From NCBI RefSeq assembly GCF_014359565.1, contig NZ_JACIZD010000001.1, positions 186,001 to 250,000 of the forward strand: DNA of 64,000 bases. Reading direction: 5' to 3'. Numbering within the stretch: position 1 is the first letter of the stretch; each line of letters opens with the position of its first letter. Positions 23,575 through 34,281 of the stretch are shown in pieces. The notes below the pieces were generated by a model. The model saw nothing but the letters and a program-made list of their open reading frames with translations, did no database searches and was not told the origin of the DNA. The position numbers and the translations under genes are program-made. This DNA is from Immundisolibacter sp. (GTDB lineage: Bacteria > Pseudomonadota > Gammaproteobacteria > Immundisolibacterales > Immundisolibacteraceae).

Positions 23575-24820
23575 GCTTGAAGTCCGTGGCGAGCCGGCGC
23601 ACGACCGGCGCATTGGCAAGCCGCACATACTGGGGCAAGCCGTCGGCGTAGGGCGGATACGCCTCGCCCACGATCAGCGGTGCCAGATAACGACGGCAGG
23701 CATCGGTGATGCCAAATCCGTCGTCGCCGATGAACTCGGCCGGCAGCAGGCGTTCCTGATTGGCGAGCGCCGCCAGCGACGCGCTGGCGATATCCCAGCG
23801 GTAGGGTTGATCGGCCAGGCGTCGGATCACCGGCGCCACCCCACTGTCACCGGCGAGCGCCATTTCAACCGCGGCGCGGCCGATGGCGTAGGCCTGTTCG
23901 ATGTCCACGGCGCTGGCCAGATGGCGGGCCGAGCGCTGCAGATAGTCGGCCACCGCCCAGTGCGTCTTGAAGCCGAGCTGTTGCGTGACCAGCTGCGCCA
24001 CGGCCGGCCCGGCGCCGCCAAGCTGATGATGGCCGAAGGCATCCACGGTGCCGGCCTCGGCCAGAAAATGGCCATCGGCATCCCGCACACCTTCCGAGGC
24101 CACCACGGAGCAGTAGCCATGGCGGGCCACGGTATCCCTGACGCGTGCCAGAAAACGCCCGGCATCGAAGGCGACTTCCGGAAACAGGATCGCCTGCGGC
24201 CCGTCTTCGCCGGCCAGGCCGCCGGCGGCGGCGATCCAGCCGGCGTGACGCCCCATGACCTCGAGCACGAACACCTGCGTCGAGGTGGTCGCCATGGCGG
24301 CCAGATCGCGCGTCGCCTCGCGGATCGACACCGCCACGTATTTGGCAACCGAGCCGAAGCCCGGGCAGCAGTCGGTGACCGGCAGGTCGTTGTCCACTGT
24401 TTTGGGAATGCCGATGACCTTGAGCGGGTAGCCGTGCGCCTGGCTGTAGCGCCACAGCTTGAGTGCCGTATCCATGGAATCGCCGCCGCCGTTGTAGAAG
24501 AAATAGCCGATATCGTGGGCGTCGAAAACCTCCAGCAGGCGCCGGTAATGGCGATCGTCCTGGGCCGGATCGGGCAGCTTGTAGCGGCAGGATCCGAACG
24601 CTCCGCCGGGGGTGTGACGCAGCGCGGCAATGTTCGCCGCCGGCTCCAGGGAGGTGTCGATAAGGTCCTCGGTGAGCGCCCCGACGATGCCGTGGCGGGC
24701 GGCATACAGGGCGCCGATGGCCCCGCTGTGCGCCCGCACCGTCTCCACGACGGCGGCGGCAGTGACGTTGATGGCGGCGGTGACCCCACCGGACTGCGCG
24801 TACAAGGCGTTTTTGCTCAT
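23570..24820 (-). CDS. pfp: Pyrophosphate-dependent 6-phosphofructokinase
   Basis: Reversible PPi-using phosphofructokinase (416 residues) acting in both glycolysis and gluconeogenesis. The start MSKNALYAQSGGVTAAIN is family-typical. The donor-determining residues are those of PPi enzymes: Asp114 in GGGDSMD (ATP enzymes have Gly) and Lys140 in IPKTVDND (ATP enzymes have PGTIDND). MGRHAGWIAA and other substrate residues are present. It is upstream of hppA on the same strand and divergent from adk. In methanotrophs a PPi-PFK gene is known to be cotranscribed with an H+-PPase gene. Confidence 0.96.
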   Translation of the reverse strand: MSKNALYAQSGGVTAAINVTAAAVVETVRAHSGAIGALYAARHGIVGALTEDLIDTSLEPAANIAALRHTPGGAFGSCRYKLPDPAQDDRHYRRLLEVFDAHDIGYFFYNGGGDSMDTALKLWRYSQAHGYPLKVIGIPKTVDNDLPVTDCCPGFGSVAKYVAVSIREATRDLAAMATTSTQVFVLEVMGRHAGWIAAAGGLAGEDGPQAILFPEVAFDAGRFLARVRDTVARHGYCSVVASEGVRDADGHFLAEAGTVDAFGHHQLGGAGPAVAQLVTQQLGFKTHWAVADYLQRSARHLASAVDIEQAYAIGRAAVEMALAGDSGVAPVIRRLADQPYRWDIASASLAALANQERLLPAEFIGDDGFGITDACRRYLAPLIVGEAYPPYADGLPQYVRLANAPVVRRLATDFKL

Positions 24821-24877
24821 CGTTTGATCCTCGGTGCAACGGACATCGTCATTCTGCCCGGCGCCCGTCAAAACGGT

Positions 24878-24906
24878 TTGACGGCATACCGGCGATCGCT
24901 TAGGTT
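24878..24906 (+). promoter_or_regulatory. Sigma70-type promoter of adk
   Basis: TTGACG (24878-24883), a 17-base spacer and TAGGTT (24901-24906), 74 bases before the adk ATG, in the divergent space with pfp. Confidence 0.6.
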
Positions 24907-24980
24907 TGCCGCCGGTCGGGCGGCGATCCGCCCCTGCCCGCTGCCCCCACATCACACCAATCGTCAAGGATTTTCAACAC

Positions 24981-26637
<1,657 letters not shown>

Positions 26638-26638
26638 C

Positions 26639-27451
26639 ATGGACCGCTACGCCGTGTTCGGCCACCCGGTCGGCCACAGCAAATCGCCGCAGATTCACGC
26701 CGCGTTTGCCGCCCAGACCGGGCAGAGCCTCAGCTACGAGGCGATCGATGCGCCGCCCAATGGCTTCGCCGCGGCGCTGCGGGGCTTCGTCGACCAGGGC
26801 GGGCGCGGCTGCAATGTGACGGTGCCGTTCAAGGACGAGGCCTATCGCCTGGCGGACCGCTGCGATGCGCTGGCCCGGCAGGCGCAGGCCGCCAACACGC
26901 TGCGGGTCGAGCCGGGCGGCCGGCTGGCCGGCTTCAACACCGACGGCGTCGGCCTGCTGCGCGACCTGACGCAGAACCTCGGTCTCGCGCTCGCCGGCCA
27001 GCGCGTGCTGCTGGTCGGTGCCGGCGGTGCTGCGGCCGGCATCGTCGGCCCGCTGCTGGCCGCAGGCATTGCCGAACTGGTGATCGTGAACCGCACGCCG
27101 CAGCGGGCCGGCGACCTTGCACGACGCTTCGCCGCCCACGGACCGGTCCGCGCCTCGGCCCTGCAGGCGCCCGGCAGCGGTTTCGATCTGGTCCTGAACG
27201 CCACCGCCGCCGGTCTTGACGGCCGGGCACCCGATTTGCCTGTGGCCGTGTTCAGCCCGGAAACGGTCGCCTACGACCTTGTTTACGGCCCCGCCGCCGG
27301 GCCGTTTCTGGCGCTCGCCCGGCAGGCCGGGGCAGGTGCCTGCCACGACGGCCTCGGTATGCTGGTTGAGCAGGCGGCGGAAGCCTTCTGGCTGTGGCGG
27401 GGTGTGCGCCCCGCCACAGCGCCAGTCATCGCCGCCTTGCGCGGCGTCTGA
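26639..27451 (+). CDS. aroE: Shikimate dehydrogenase
   Basis: NADPH-dependent enzyme of the shikimate pathway (270 residues). Shikimate-site residues are visible in FGHPVGHSKSPQIH and NVTVPFKDEAY (catalytic Lys and later Asp in GFNTDGVG). The Rossmann loop reads GAGGAAAGIV, followed by NRTPQRA, the motif of NADPH preference. It closes the adk-hemB-aroE run, with hpf convergent after 71 bases. Confidence 0.96.
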   Translation: MDRYAVFGHPVGHSKSPQIHAAFAAQTGQSLSYEAIDAPPNGFAAALRGFVDQGGRGCNVTVPFKDEAYRLADRCDALARQAQAANTLRVEPGGRLAGFNTDGVGLLRDLTQNLGLALAGQRVLLVGAGGAAAGIVGPLLAAGIAELVIVNRTPQRAGDLARRFAAHGPVRASALQAPGSGFDLVLNATAAGLDGRAPDLPVAVFSPETVAYDLVYGPAAGPFLALARQAGAGACHDGLGMLVEQAAEAFWLWRGVRPATAPVIAALRGV

Positions 27452-27522
27452 GGAACCTCCCAAACTGGTTTTAGTTGGCCTGGTTGCTCGGCGCACCCGC
27501 CAAAAGCGGTAGACGCCCGCCC

Positions 27523-27870
27523 TCAGCCTTCGGCCACCGCAGCACCGTTGGGGCCGTGGTGATCCTGCGTGCGGTCCATATGCTCGCGCAGCTGCCGCGC
27601 GGCGGCGTCGAAAGCGTCGCGCAGCGCGACATACAGGTCCTCGTTGGGCTCGCGCTTGACCACCAGTTCCGCGCCCGGCACGGTCAGGTCGATGTGCACG
27701 TTGTACAGCACGCCCTTGTGGTGGTGCTTGTGCGGGCATTCGATCACCACCCGGCAGGCCATGATCCGGTCACTGAACTGGTCGAGTTTCTCGGCCTTCT
27801 TGCGCACGGCCGTTTCGATGGCCTCGGTCAGCTCGATATCGCGGGCGGTGATCTGAAGCGGTAAACGCAT
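27523..27870 (-). CDS. hpf: Ribosome hibernation promoting factor, short form
   Basis: A 115-residue protein of the HPF/RaiA family that binds the 30S subunit in slow growth. The start MRLPLQITARDIELTEAIE has AAGGAGAA 5 bases upstream. RVVIECPHKHHHKGVLYNVHIDL and NEDLYVALRDAFDAAARQLREH are family-typical. The C-terminal dimerisation domain of long HPF is absent. In many proteobacteria hpf is next to rpoN and pts genes; here it stands alone between aroE and a NUDIX gene. Confidence 0.93.
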   Translation of the reverse strand: MRLPLQITARDIELTEAIETAVRKKAEKLDQFSDRIMACRVVIECPHKHHHKGVLYNVHIDLTVPGAELVVKREPNEDLYVALRDAFDAAARQLREHMDRTQDHHGPNGAAVAEG

Positions 27871-27989
27871 GGAGTTCTCCTTGGAAATGACTTCGACAGG
27901 GCGGCGCCGCGGTTTCCCCATCCACAAGGCACGCGCCGGTTTTCAATCTACGCCCTGCCCACGACATCGGCAAACGCATCGCCGCCGCG

Positions 27990-28033
27990 TTGACAGGGCA
28001 CCCCGTAGCAGGGGTAAGGTGCCTCTTTTTCTT
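27990..28033 (+). promoter_or_regulatory. Promoter-like TTGACA and terminator-like hairpin upstream of the NUDIX gene
   Basis: TTGACA at 27990-27995 has a possible TAAGGT at 28015-28020 (19-base spacer). The same bases form a hairpin, GGCACC (27997-28002) with GGTGCC (28018-28023), followed by TCTTTTTCTT. Promoter and terminator readings compete; the hairpin plus T run is the stronger. Confidence 0.4.
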
Positions 28034-28044
28034 GCATTCTGGCC

Positions 28045-28713
28045 ATGATCAGCCTCAGTTCACTGTCCCCACCGTCGCTGCGGGAACGGCTGCTCGCCGC
28101 CTTGAGCGGCCCGCTGCCGGGGCGCAGCGGTCAGGCACGCATGGCACCGGCACCCTACCTCGGCAGCATGGATGAGCGCTGGCTGGCCATCCCGCAGGAT
28201 CACCGCGAGGCCGCCGTGCTGCTGCTGCTGTACCCGGGTGCGGGCGGCCACCCGGCGCTGGCGTTGATCCGCCGCCCTGACTATGACGGCCCGCACAGCG
28301 GCCAGGTAGCCCTGCCGGGCGGCCGGCGCGAGGGCGACGAGGCGCTGGCGCACACGGCGCTGCGCGAAACCCAGGAGGAACTGGGCGTCGACCCGGCCGC
28401 GCTGGATCTGCTCGGCGCGCTCTCGCCCCTGTATGTGCGGGCCAGCAACCATCTGGTCTATCCGTTCGTGGCCAGCGCGGCGACGCGGCCTGATTTCGTG
28501 CCCTGCGCGCGCGAGGTGGCGGCCGTCATCGAGACCCCGCTCGAGCGGCTGCTGAACCCACGTTACCGCGGCTTCGAGGTGGTGCGCTTCGAGTCGCTGG
28601 GCCGCGTGCGCGTGCCGTATTTCGCGCTGCCGGGCACGCGCATCTGGGGCGCCACCGGCATGATCCTTGGGGAATTTCTGACCATGCTGGAGCAGACGGA
28701 TGACGCCGCCTGA
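28045..28713 (+). CDS. NUDIX hydrolase, CoA pyrophosphatase-like (NudL)
   Basis: A 222-residue NUDIX protein. The box G-x5-E-x7-R-E-x2-E-E-x-G-V is intact: G93, E99, R107, E108, E111, E112, G114. The preceding DGPHSGQVALPGG resembles the UPF0035 signature of CoA pyrophosphatases, which cleave CoA to phosphopantetheine and 3',5'-ADP. Substrate is inferred from this signature only. The gene overlaps the next one by 14 bases and heads a four-gene operon. Confidence 0.87.
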   Translation: MISLSSLSPPSLRERLLAALSGPLPGRSGQARMAPAPYLGSMDERWLAIPQDHREAAVLLLLYPGAGGHPALALIRRPDYDGPHSGQVALPGGRREGDEALAHTALRETQEELGVDPAALDLLGALSPLYVRASNHLVYPFVASAATRPDFVPCAREVAAVIETPLERLLNPRYRGFEVVRFESLGRVRVPYFALPGTRIWGATGMILGEFLTMLEQTDDAA

Positions 28714-29683
28714 GGTCGCCAGCGCCTGCATCAATGCCTGTCAGGTGGCGGCCGATGCCTGCAGCGGCTGCGGCCGGCGCCTGGACGACATCGCCGCCTG
28801 GTCGGGCGCCGGCAGTGGCGAGCGGATCGGCATCCTCCTGCAGGCCGCGCGCCGGCTGGCCGATGGCGCGCCACGGCCCTGGCCGCGGCGCGTACGCGAC
28901 GGAATCGGCAACGAACTGCTGCTGGCCGGCCCGCCGCAGCGCATCGTCTCGCTGGTGCCCTCGCAGACCGAGTTGCTGTTCGATCTGGGCGCCGGCGAGC
29001 GGGTGGTCGGGGTAACGAAGTTCTGCGTGCGCCCGGATGCGGCGCGCGCGGGCCGACGCCGCGTCGGCGGCACCAAGACTCCCGACATCGCGCGCATCCG
29101 GGCGCTGGCCCCGGACCTGGTGCTGGCCAACCGAGAGGAGAATCGCGCCCAGGACGTGGCCGCCATTGCCACCTTCGCGCCGGTGTACGTGACCGAGGCC
29201 AACAGCGTGGCGCAGGCGCTGGCCATGACCCGCGCGGTGGGCTTTGCACTTGGCGCCGAAGCCGCGGCGGCGCGCCTCGCAGCCGACATCGAAGCGGCTT
29301 TCGGTGAGCTGCCGCGGCTGGACGGCCTGCGCTGCGCGTACCTGATCTGGCGCCGGCCGTGGATGGTTGCCGGTGGCGGCAGCTTCATCGACGATGTGTT
29401 GCGGCGCCTGGGTCTTGCCAACGTGTTCGCGGATCGCCCGCGGTACCCGGAAGTGACGGCCGCGGACCTGGCCGCCGCCGCGCCGGACGTGGTGCTGCTG
29501 TCGTCGGAGCCGTATCCGTTCAAGCCGGCGCATGCGCAGGAACTGGCGGACGTGTTGCCGCAGGCGCGCATGCTGCCGGTCGACGGCGAGATGTTCTGCT
29601 GGCCGGGCAGTCGCCTGCTGGCGGCGGCCGGGTATTTTCGTGAACTGTTGCCGCGCCTTGCCGGCAGTGCAGGGGTGCAATGA
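28700..29683 (+). CDS. DUF1289 / BtuF-like binding-protein fusion
   Basis: A 327-residue protein in one continuous frame. Residues 1-50 carry four cysteines (C10, C14, C21, C24) and RRLDDIAAW, matching the small Cys-rich DUF1289 family. From about residue 80 (RIVSLVPSQTELLFDLGAG) it is a BtuF-type helical-backbone metal/cobalamin receptor domain with VGGTKTPDIARIRALAPDLVL. No signal peptide or lipobox exists, so a periplasmic location is unlikely. The function is unknown: it may bind a corrinoid or metal in the cytoplasm. The start overlaps the NUDIX gene, and gor follows after one base. Confidence 0.8.
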   Translation: MTPPEVASACINACQVAADACSGCGRRLDDIAAWSGAGSGERIGILLQAARRLADGAPRPWPRRVRDGIGNELLLAGPPQRIVSLVPSQTELLFDLGAGERVVGVTKFCVRPDAARAGRRRVGGTKTPDIARIRALAPDLVLANREENRAQDVAAIATFAPVYVTEANSVAQALAMTRAVGFALGAEAAAARLAADIEAAFGELPRLDGLRCAYLIWRRPWMVAGGGSFIDDVLRRLGLANVFADRPRYPEVTAADLAAAAPDVVLLSSEPYPFKPAHAQELADVLPQARMLPVDGEMFCWPGSRLLAAAGYFRELLPRLAGSAGVQ

Positions 29684-29684
29684 C

Positions 29685-31034
29685 ATGGTGAGCGAAAGCT
29701 TCGACTATCTGGTGATCGGTGGCGGCAGCGGCGGCATCGCCTCCGCACGGCGGGCCGCGCAGTACAGCGCACGTGTGGCGGTGGTGGAAGCGGCCCGCCT
29801 GGGCGGCACCTGCGTCAACGTCGGCTGCGTGCCCAAGAAGGTCATGTGGAACGCCGCCGGCATTGCCGAGACGCTGCACCTGGCGGCCGACTACGGATTT
29901 GCGGTGGACGGCTTGCGCCTGGACTGGCCGCGGCTGGTGCAGGCCCGTAACGCCTACGTGGCGCGGCTCAACGGCATCTACAAGGACCTGCTCGACGGCT
30001 CCAAGGTCACGCTGCTGCGCGGCCACGCCCGCTTTGCCGGCCCGGACGCCGTCACCGTGGACGACTCCACCTACAGCGCCCGGCACATCCTGATCGCCGC
30101 CGGCGGCCGGCCGATGGTGCCGGACCTGCCAGGCGCCGGGCTTGGCATCGACAGTGACGGCTTTTTCGCGCTCACCGAGCAGCCGCGTCGGGTGGTGGTG
30201 ATCGGCGCCGGCTACATCGCCGTGGAACTGGCCAGCGTGCTGCGGGCGCTGGGCAGCGAGGTGGCGCTCGCCATCCGCGGCCAGACGGTGCTGCGCAGCT
30301 TCGACACGCTGGTCCAGGAAGCCGTCACCGGACACCTGGAAGCCGCCGACGTCGCCGTGCAGCGGGGTTTCGTGCCGGCCGGCATCGAACGCCGCGATGA
30401 TGGGCTGGCCGTGCTGGCGGCCGACGGACGGTCGCTGGCCGGCTACGACTGCGTGCTGTGGGCAGTCGGCCGTGCGCCGTGCAGCGACGCGCTGGCCCTG
30501 GAACGCACCGGCGTGCAGGTGGACGCGGACGGCCACATCCCGGTCGATGCCTTCCAGGACACCAACGTGCCCGGCATCCACGCCGTGGGCGACATCACCG
30601 GCCGGGCACCGCTGACGCCGGTGGCCATCGCCGCCGGGCGGCGGCTGGCCGATCGCCTGTTCGGCGGCCAGGCCGAGCGCCGGCTCGATTACGACAACAT
30701 CCCGTCGGTGGTGTTCGGCCACCCGCCGGTCGGCAGTGTTGGGCTGACGGAAGCCCAGGCCCGCGCCGCGCACGGCGATGCGGTGCGCATCTATACCACG
30801 CGCTTCACCGACATGTACTACGCGCTGGGCAGCCACCGGCCGCAGACGGTCGCCAAGCTGGTGTGCGTGGGTTCCGACGAGCGGGTGGTCGGCGTGCACG
30901 TGGTCGGGCGCGGTGCGGACGAGATGACGCAGGGCTTTGCCGTCGCAGTCAAGATGGGTGCTCGCAAGCGCGATCTGGACGACACCGTGGCCATTCACCC
31001 GACCGCCAGCGAAGAGCTGGTCCTGATGAGGTAA
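29685..31034 (+). CDS. gor: Glutathione-disulfide reductase
   Basis: NADPH-dependent flavoprotein (449 residues) keeping glutathione reduced in the cytoplasm. FAD motif GGGSGGIASARRAA and the redox-active disulfide GGTCVNVGCVPKK are near the N-terminus. GAGYIAVELA with arginines in AIRGQTVLRSFD indicates NADPH. The C-terminal AIHPTASEELV with the catalytic His-Glu pair is that of GR. The ATG at 29685 and the GTG immediately after are equally usable. The glutathione-synthesis genes gshA and gshB are at 46.4-48.7 kb. Confidence 0.95.
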   Translation: MVSESFDYLVIGGGSGGIASARRAAQYSARVAVVEAARLGGTCVNVGCVPKKVMWNAAGIAETLHLAADYGFAVDGLRLDWPRLVQARNAYVARLNGIYKDLLDGSKVTLLRGHARFAGPDAVTVDDSTYSARHILIAAGGRPMVPDLPGAGLGIDSDGFFALTEQPRRVVVIGAGYIAVELASVLRALGSEVALAIRGQTVLRSFDTLVQEAVTGHLEAADVAVQRGFVPAGIERRDDGLAVLAADGRSLAGYDCVLWAVGRAPCSDALALERTGVQVDADGHIPVDAFQDTNVPGIHAVGDITGRAPLTPVAIAAGRRLADRLFGGQAERRLDYDNIPSVVFGHPPVGSVGLTEAQARAAHGDAVRIYTTRFTDMYYALGSHRPQTVAKLVCVGSDERVVGVHVVGRGADEMTQGFAVAVKMGARKRDLDDTVAIHPTASEELVLMR

Positions 31035-31036
31035 GC

Positions 31037-31567
31037 ATGAACCTGCGCAGTTTCGGCGGACATACGCCGCGCCTTGGCGCGCGCGCCTGGGTGGACCCGG
31101 CGGCACTGGCGATCGGCAACGTGGAGCTGGACGACGACGTGTCCGTGTGGCCGTTTTCGGTCCTGCGCGGGGACGTGAACCGCATCCGCATCGGCGCGCG
31201 CACCAACATTCAGGACGGCTCGGTGCTGCACGTGAACCAGCCGACGCCGGGCAAGCCGGCCGGCGATCCGCTGACCGTCGGCGCCGATGTGACCATCGGC
31301 CACAAGGTGATTCTGCACGGCTGCACCATCGAGGACCGCTGCCTGGTCGGCATGGGCTCGCTGGTGATGGACGGCGCGCTGCTGCGCAGCGGCGTGCTGC
31401 TGGCGGCAGGCTCCCTGGTGTCGCCCGGCAAGGAGCTGTACGGCGGCTGGCTGTGGGCCGGCCGGCCAGCCAAGCCGGTGCGCGAGCTGCGGCCCGAGGA
31501 GCTGGAGTTTTTTGTCCACTCGGCGGCGCACTACGCCGAGCTCAAGGACGCCTATCGGGCTGGCTGA
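31037..31567 (+). CDS. Gamma-carbonic anhydrase family protein (YrdA-like)
   Basis: A 176-residue left-handed beta-helix (hexapeptide repeat) protein. It shows GDVNRIRIGARTNIQDGSVLHV with the first metal-ligand His, and IGHKVILHGC with the two others. The overall length and the C-terminal amphipathic helix match YrdA/CaiE-type proteins. Carbonic anhydrase activity has been shown for only some members, so this is a family call. It is the last gene of the NUDIX-BtuF-gor run. Confidence 0.88.
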   Translation: MNLRSFGGHTPRLGARAWVDPAALAIGNVELDDDVSVWPFSVLRGDVNRIRIGARTNIQDGSVLHVNQPTPGKPAGDPLTVGADVTIGHKVILHGCTIEDRCLVGMGSLVMDGALLRSGVLLAAGSLVSPGKELYGGWLWAGRPAKPVRELRPEELEFFVHSAAHYAELKDAYRAG

Positions 31568-31580
31568 CGCGCGGTTTCGG

Positions 31581-31748
31581 CGGGAGCGGCCTCAGCGGCG
31601 AATCCTGAAGCTGCGTGTGGGAGGCCCGCCCTCGGGCCGAATGCACGATTCCGGAATTCGCGGCGAGGGCGCGGCTCCCACAAGGGCGCGTGTACCAACC
31701 CCAATAAGTCGCCGGCACGTGCGCGGGGCCGTGGAATCTCTCCCACAA
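31581..31748. repeat. Dispersed two-unit inverted repeat, copy A
   Basis: Two units in inverted orientation, TGTGGGAG (31616) facing CTCCCACA (ending 31682), enclose GCCCTCGGGCCGAA and TTCGCGGCGAGGGC. A degenerate single unit lies just before it (31581-31605). A tail of about 65 bases (to 31748) is shared with copy C. It fills most of the 210-base space between yrdA-like and phoU, which converge. Confidence 0.8.
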
Positions 31749-31777
31749 CCGGCCTGCCGACTGTCGTCGGTGGCGGT

Positions 31778-32521
31778 TCAGGCCGTCGGTGGCTGCTCTG
31801 ACACGGTGCCCTGCACCTGGCGCTCGCGCTCCTCGATGCTGACGTGGCGCACGTCCTTGCCCTGCACCAGGTAGATCACGTACTCGGCGATGTTCTTGGA
31901 GTGATCGCCGATGCGTTCCAGGGCGCGTGCCGCCCAGATCAGGTTCAGTGCCCAGGTGATGGTGCGCGGGTCTTCCATCATGTAGGTCATGAGTTGGCGC
32001 AGGATGGCCTCGTATTCCTTGTCGACCGCCAGATCCTCGCGCTCGACTTCCAGCGCCGCGGCCACGTCCATGCGGGCGAAGGCGTCCAGCGCCTTGTTCA
32101 GCAGCCGGCGCGCCAGATCGCCCATGTGACGCATGGTCGGCCGCGAGCGACCGGGCTCGACATTGGCCAGTTCCAGCACCGTGCGCGCCACCCGCTCGGC
32201 CTGATCGCCGATGCGCTCCAGGTCGGTCACGGTCTTGATGACGGCAAAGATCAGCCGCAGGTCACCCGCGGCCGGCTGGCGGCGCGCCAGAATGCGGCTG
32301 CATTCCTCGTCCAGGTTCAGTTCGAGCGCGTTCACCTGCAGGTCGCCGCCGACCACCGAGGCGGCCAGCTGCGTGTCGCCCTCTTCCAGCGCGGTGATGG
32401 CGTCGGCGATCTGCCGCTCGACCACGCCGCCCATGTGCAGCACGTGGCTGCGCAGGTTCTCCAGGTCCTGGTTGTACTGCTGCGAGATGTGGTGGCCGAT
32501 GTCGTCCTTGCCCAGTGTCAT
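31778..32521 (-). CDS. phoU: PhoU, phosphate signalling regulator
   Basis: Cytoplasmic helical protein (247 residues) that links the Pst transporter to PhoR and represses the Pho regulon when phosphate is plentiful. Two PhoU repeats are seen, each with the metal-binding E-R-I-G-D-x-x motif (DLERIGDQAERVA and ALERIGDHSKNIAEY). It is the last gene of the pst operon, 15 bases after pstB. Confidence 0.96.
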   Translation of the reverse strand: MTLGKDDIGHHISQQYNQDLENLRSHVLHMGGVVERQIADAITALEEGDTQLAASVVGGDLQVNALELNLDEECSRILARRQPAAGDLRLIFAVIKTVTDLERIGDQAERVARTVLELANVEPGRSRPTMRHMGDLARRLLNKALDAFARMDVAAALEVEREDLAVDKEYEAILRQLMTYMMEDPRTITWALNLIWAARALERIGDHSKNIAEYVIYLVQGKDVRHVSIEERERQVQGTVSEQPPTA

Positions 32522-32536
32522 GGCAGTGTCCCCGCG

Positions 32537-33349
32537 TCAGCCGTAACGGCCGGTGATGTAGTCTTCCGTCCGCTTTGACTTCGGATTGGTGAAGATCAGG
32601 TTGGTGTCGCCGAACTCCACCAGCTCGCCCAGATACATGAAGGCCGTGTAGTCTGACACGCGCGCCGCCTGCTGCATGTTATGCGTCACGATCAGGATCG
32701 TGACCTTGTCCTTGAGGCGGTGGATCAGCTCCTCGATGTTGGCCGTGGCGATCGGGTCCAGCGCCGAGGTCGGCTCGTCGAACAGCATCAGTTCCGGCTC
32801 GGTGGCCAGCGCGCGGGCAATGCACAGGCGCTGCTGCTGGCCGCCGGACAGGTTGAAGGCCATGTCGTCCAGCCGGTCGCTGACCTCTTCCCACAGCGAG
32901 GCATCGCGCAGGGCCATTTCCACTTTTTCTGCCATGACGCGCTGGCTGCGCTCGCCCCGCACGCGCAGGCCATAGGCCACGTTCTCGAAAATGGATTTGG
33001 GGAACGGATTGGGCTTCTGGAACACCATGCCGATGCGCATGCGCACCTCGATCGGGTCCACCGACCGGTCCAGGACGTTGACCCCATCCGGCTGGAACAC
33101 GATCTGCCCGCGGTAGCGGCTGCCGTCGTACAGGTCGTGCATGCGGTTGAAGCAGCGCAGGAAAGTCGACTTGCCGCAGCCGGAGGGGCCGATCAGGGCC
33201 GTCACGCGGTTGGCGGCCACCGGCATGCTGACGCGCTTGAGCGCCTGCAGTTCGCCGTAGAAGAAATCCAGTTCGCGCGCCTCGGCTTTCAACGGCGGCA
33301 TCGCTGTGTCCGTCGCCTGCTTGGCGGTCATGCCGGCCGACATATCCAT
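32537..33349 (-). CDS. pstB: PstB, phosphate ABC transporter ATPase
   Basis: ATP-binding subunit (270 residues) of the high-affinity phosphate importer. Walker [10 protein letters not shown], the signature LSGGQQQRL and Walker [14 protein letters not shown] are present. The start at 33349 (MDMSAGM) was preferred because AGGG lies about 8 bases upstream. An earlier ATG at 33367, overlapping the pstA stop, has no ribosome site. A longer frame upstream is only a shadow of pstA. Confidence 0.95.
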   Translation of the reverse strand: MDMSAGMTAKQATDTAMPPLKAEARELDFFYGELQALKRVSMPVAANRVTALIGPSGCGKSTFLRCFNRMHDLYDGSRYRGQIVFQPDGVNVLDRSVDPIEVRMRIGMVFQKPNPFPKSIFENVAYGLRVRGERSQRVMAEKVEMALRDASLWEEVSDRLDDMAFNLSGGQQQRLCIARALATEPELMLFDEPTSALDPIATANIEELIHRLKDKVTILIVTHNMQQAARVSDYTAFMYLGELVEFGDTNLIFTNPKSKRTEDYITGRYG

Positions 33350-33360
33350 GCCGTTTTCCC

Positions 33361-34281
33361 TCACCATTTGATTCGTTTGCGGTAGCGCACGCGCAGCCAG
33401 ATGGCGGCGGCGTTCATCACGAGCGTCATCACCACCAGTATCACGCCGGCGGCGGCGGCGTTTTCCTGGAACGCCGCCTGCGGGCGCGACAGCCAGTTGA
33501 ACATCTGTATCGGCATCACCGTGAACGGCGAGCGCAGCCATTCGAAGGACAGGAACGGGAACTCGCCGCTCACGGGCGCCGGCGGCAGGAAGGCGATGAA
33601 GGTGAGGGCGCCGATGGTGATGACCGGTGCCGTCTCGCCGATGGCCCGCGCCAGGCCGATGATCACGCCGGTCAGGATACCGCCCGTCGAGTACGGCACC
33701 ACGTGGTCGCGCACCGTCTGCCAGCGCGTGGCACCCAGCGCGTAGGCACCCTCGCGGATGATGCCCGGGATGGCGCGAATCGCCTCGCGGGTCGACACGA
33801 TGATCACCGGCAGGATCAGCAGCGCCAGCGTCAAGCCGGCCGACAGGATGCTCTGCCCGAAACCGAGCCCGTACACGAACAGGCTAAGCGCCAGCAGGCC
33901 GTAGACGATCGACGGCACGCCGGCCAGATTGGTGACATTGACCTCGATGATCTCGGTCACCCAGTTGCGCCCGGCGTACTCCTCCAGATACACGCCGGCG
34001 GCGATACCCAGCGGAATCGCCGCCAGGGCCGTGACCAGCATGACCAGGCTGGAGCCCACAATCGCGCTCAGAATGCCGGCCTGCTCTGCCCGTCGCGATG
34101 GAAAGTGGCTGAAGAACTGCCAGTTCAGCCGGCCAGCACCGTCCTGGATCAATCCGACCAGCAGCAGCGCCAGCGTCAGCACGCCGACCATCATGCACAG
34201 CAGGCCGGCAATGACGAACACCTTGTCCCATTGCTTGCCGCGCGCCACCAGGCGGCGCACGGCCTGCGCGTCGTATGCCAT
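33361..34281 (-). CDS. pstA: PstA, phosphate ABC transporter permease
   Basis: Inner-membrane permease (306 residues) with about six hydrophobic segments. The permease signature [21 protein letters not shown] and [12 protein letters not shown] are typical. The ATG shares one base with the pstC stop, and the start [11 protein letters not shown] follows the family. Partner of PstC in the transmembrane channel. Confidence 0.95.
   Translation of the reverse strand: MAYDAQAVRRLVARGKQWDKVFVIAGLLCMMVGVLTLALLLVGLIQDGAGRLNWQFFSHFPSRRAEQAGILSAIVGSSLVMLVTALAAIPLGIAAGVYLEEYAGRNWVTEIIEVNVTNLAGVPSIVYGLLALSLFVYGLGFGQSILSAGLTLALLILPVIIVSTREAIRAIPGIIREGAYALGATRWQTVRDHVVPYSTGGILTGVIIGLARAIGETAPVITIGALTFIAFLPPAPVSGEFPFLSFEWLRSPFTVMPIQMFNWLSRPQAAFQENAAAAGVILVVMTLVMNAAAIWLRVRYRKRIKW

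Noticed and set aside
23570-24820. ATP-dependent phosphofructokinase
   Set aside because: Asp114 and Lys140 are the PPi-type residues; ATP enzymes have Gly at both positions.
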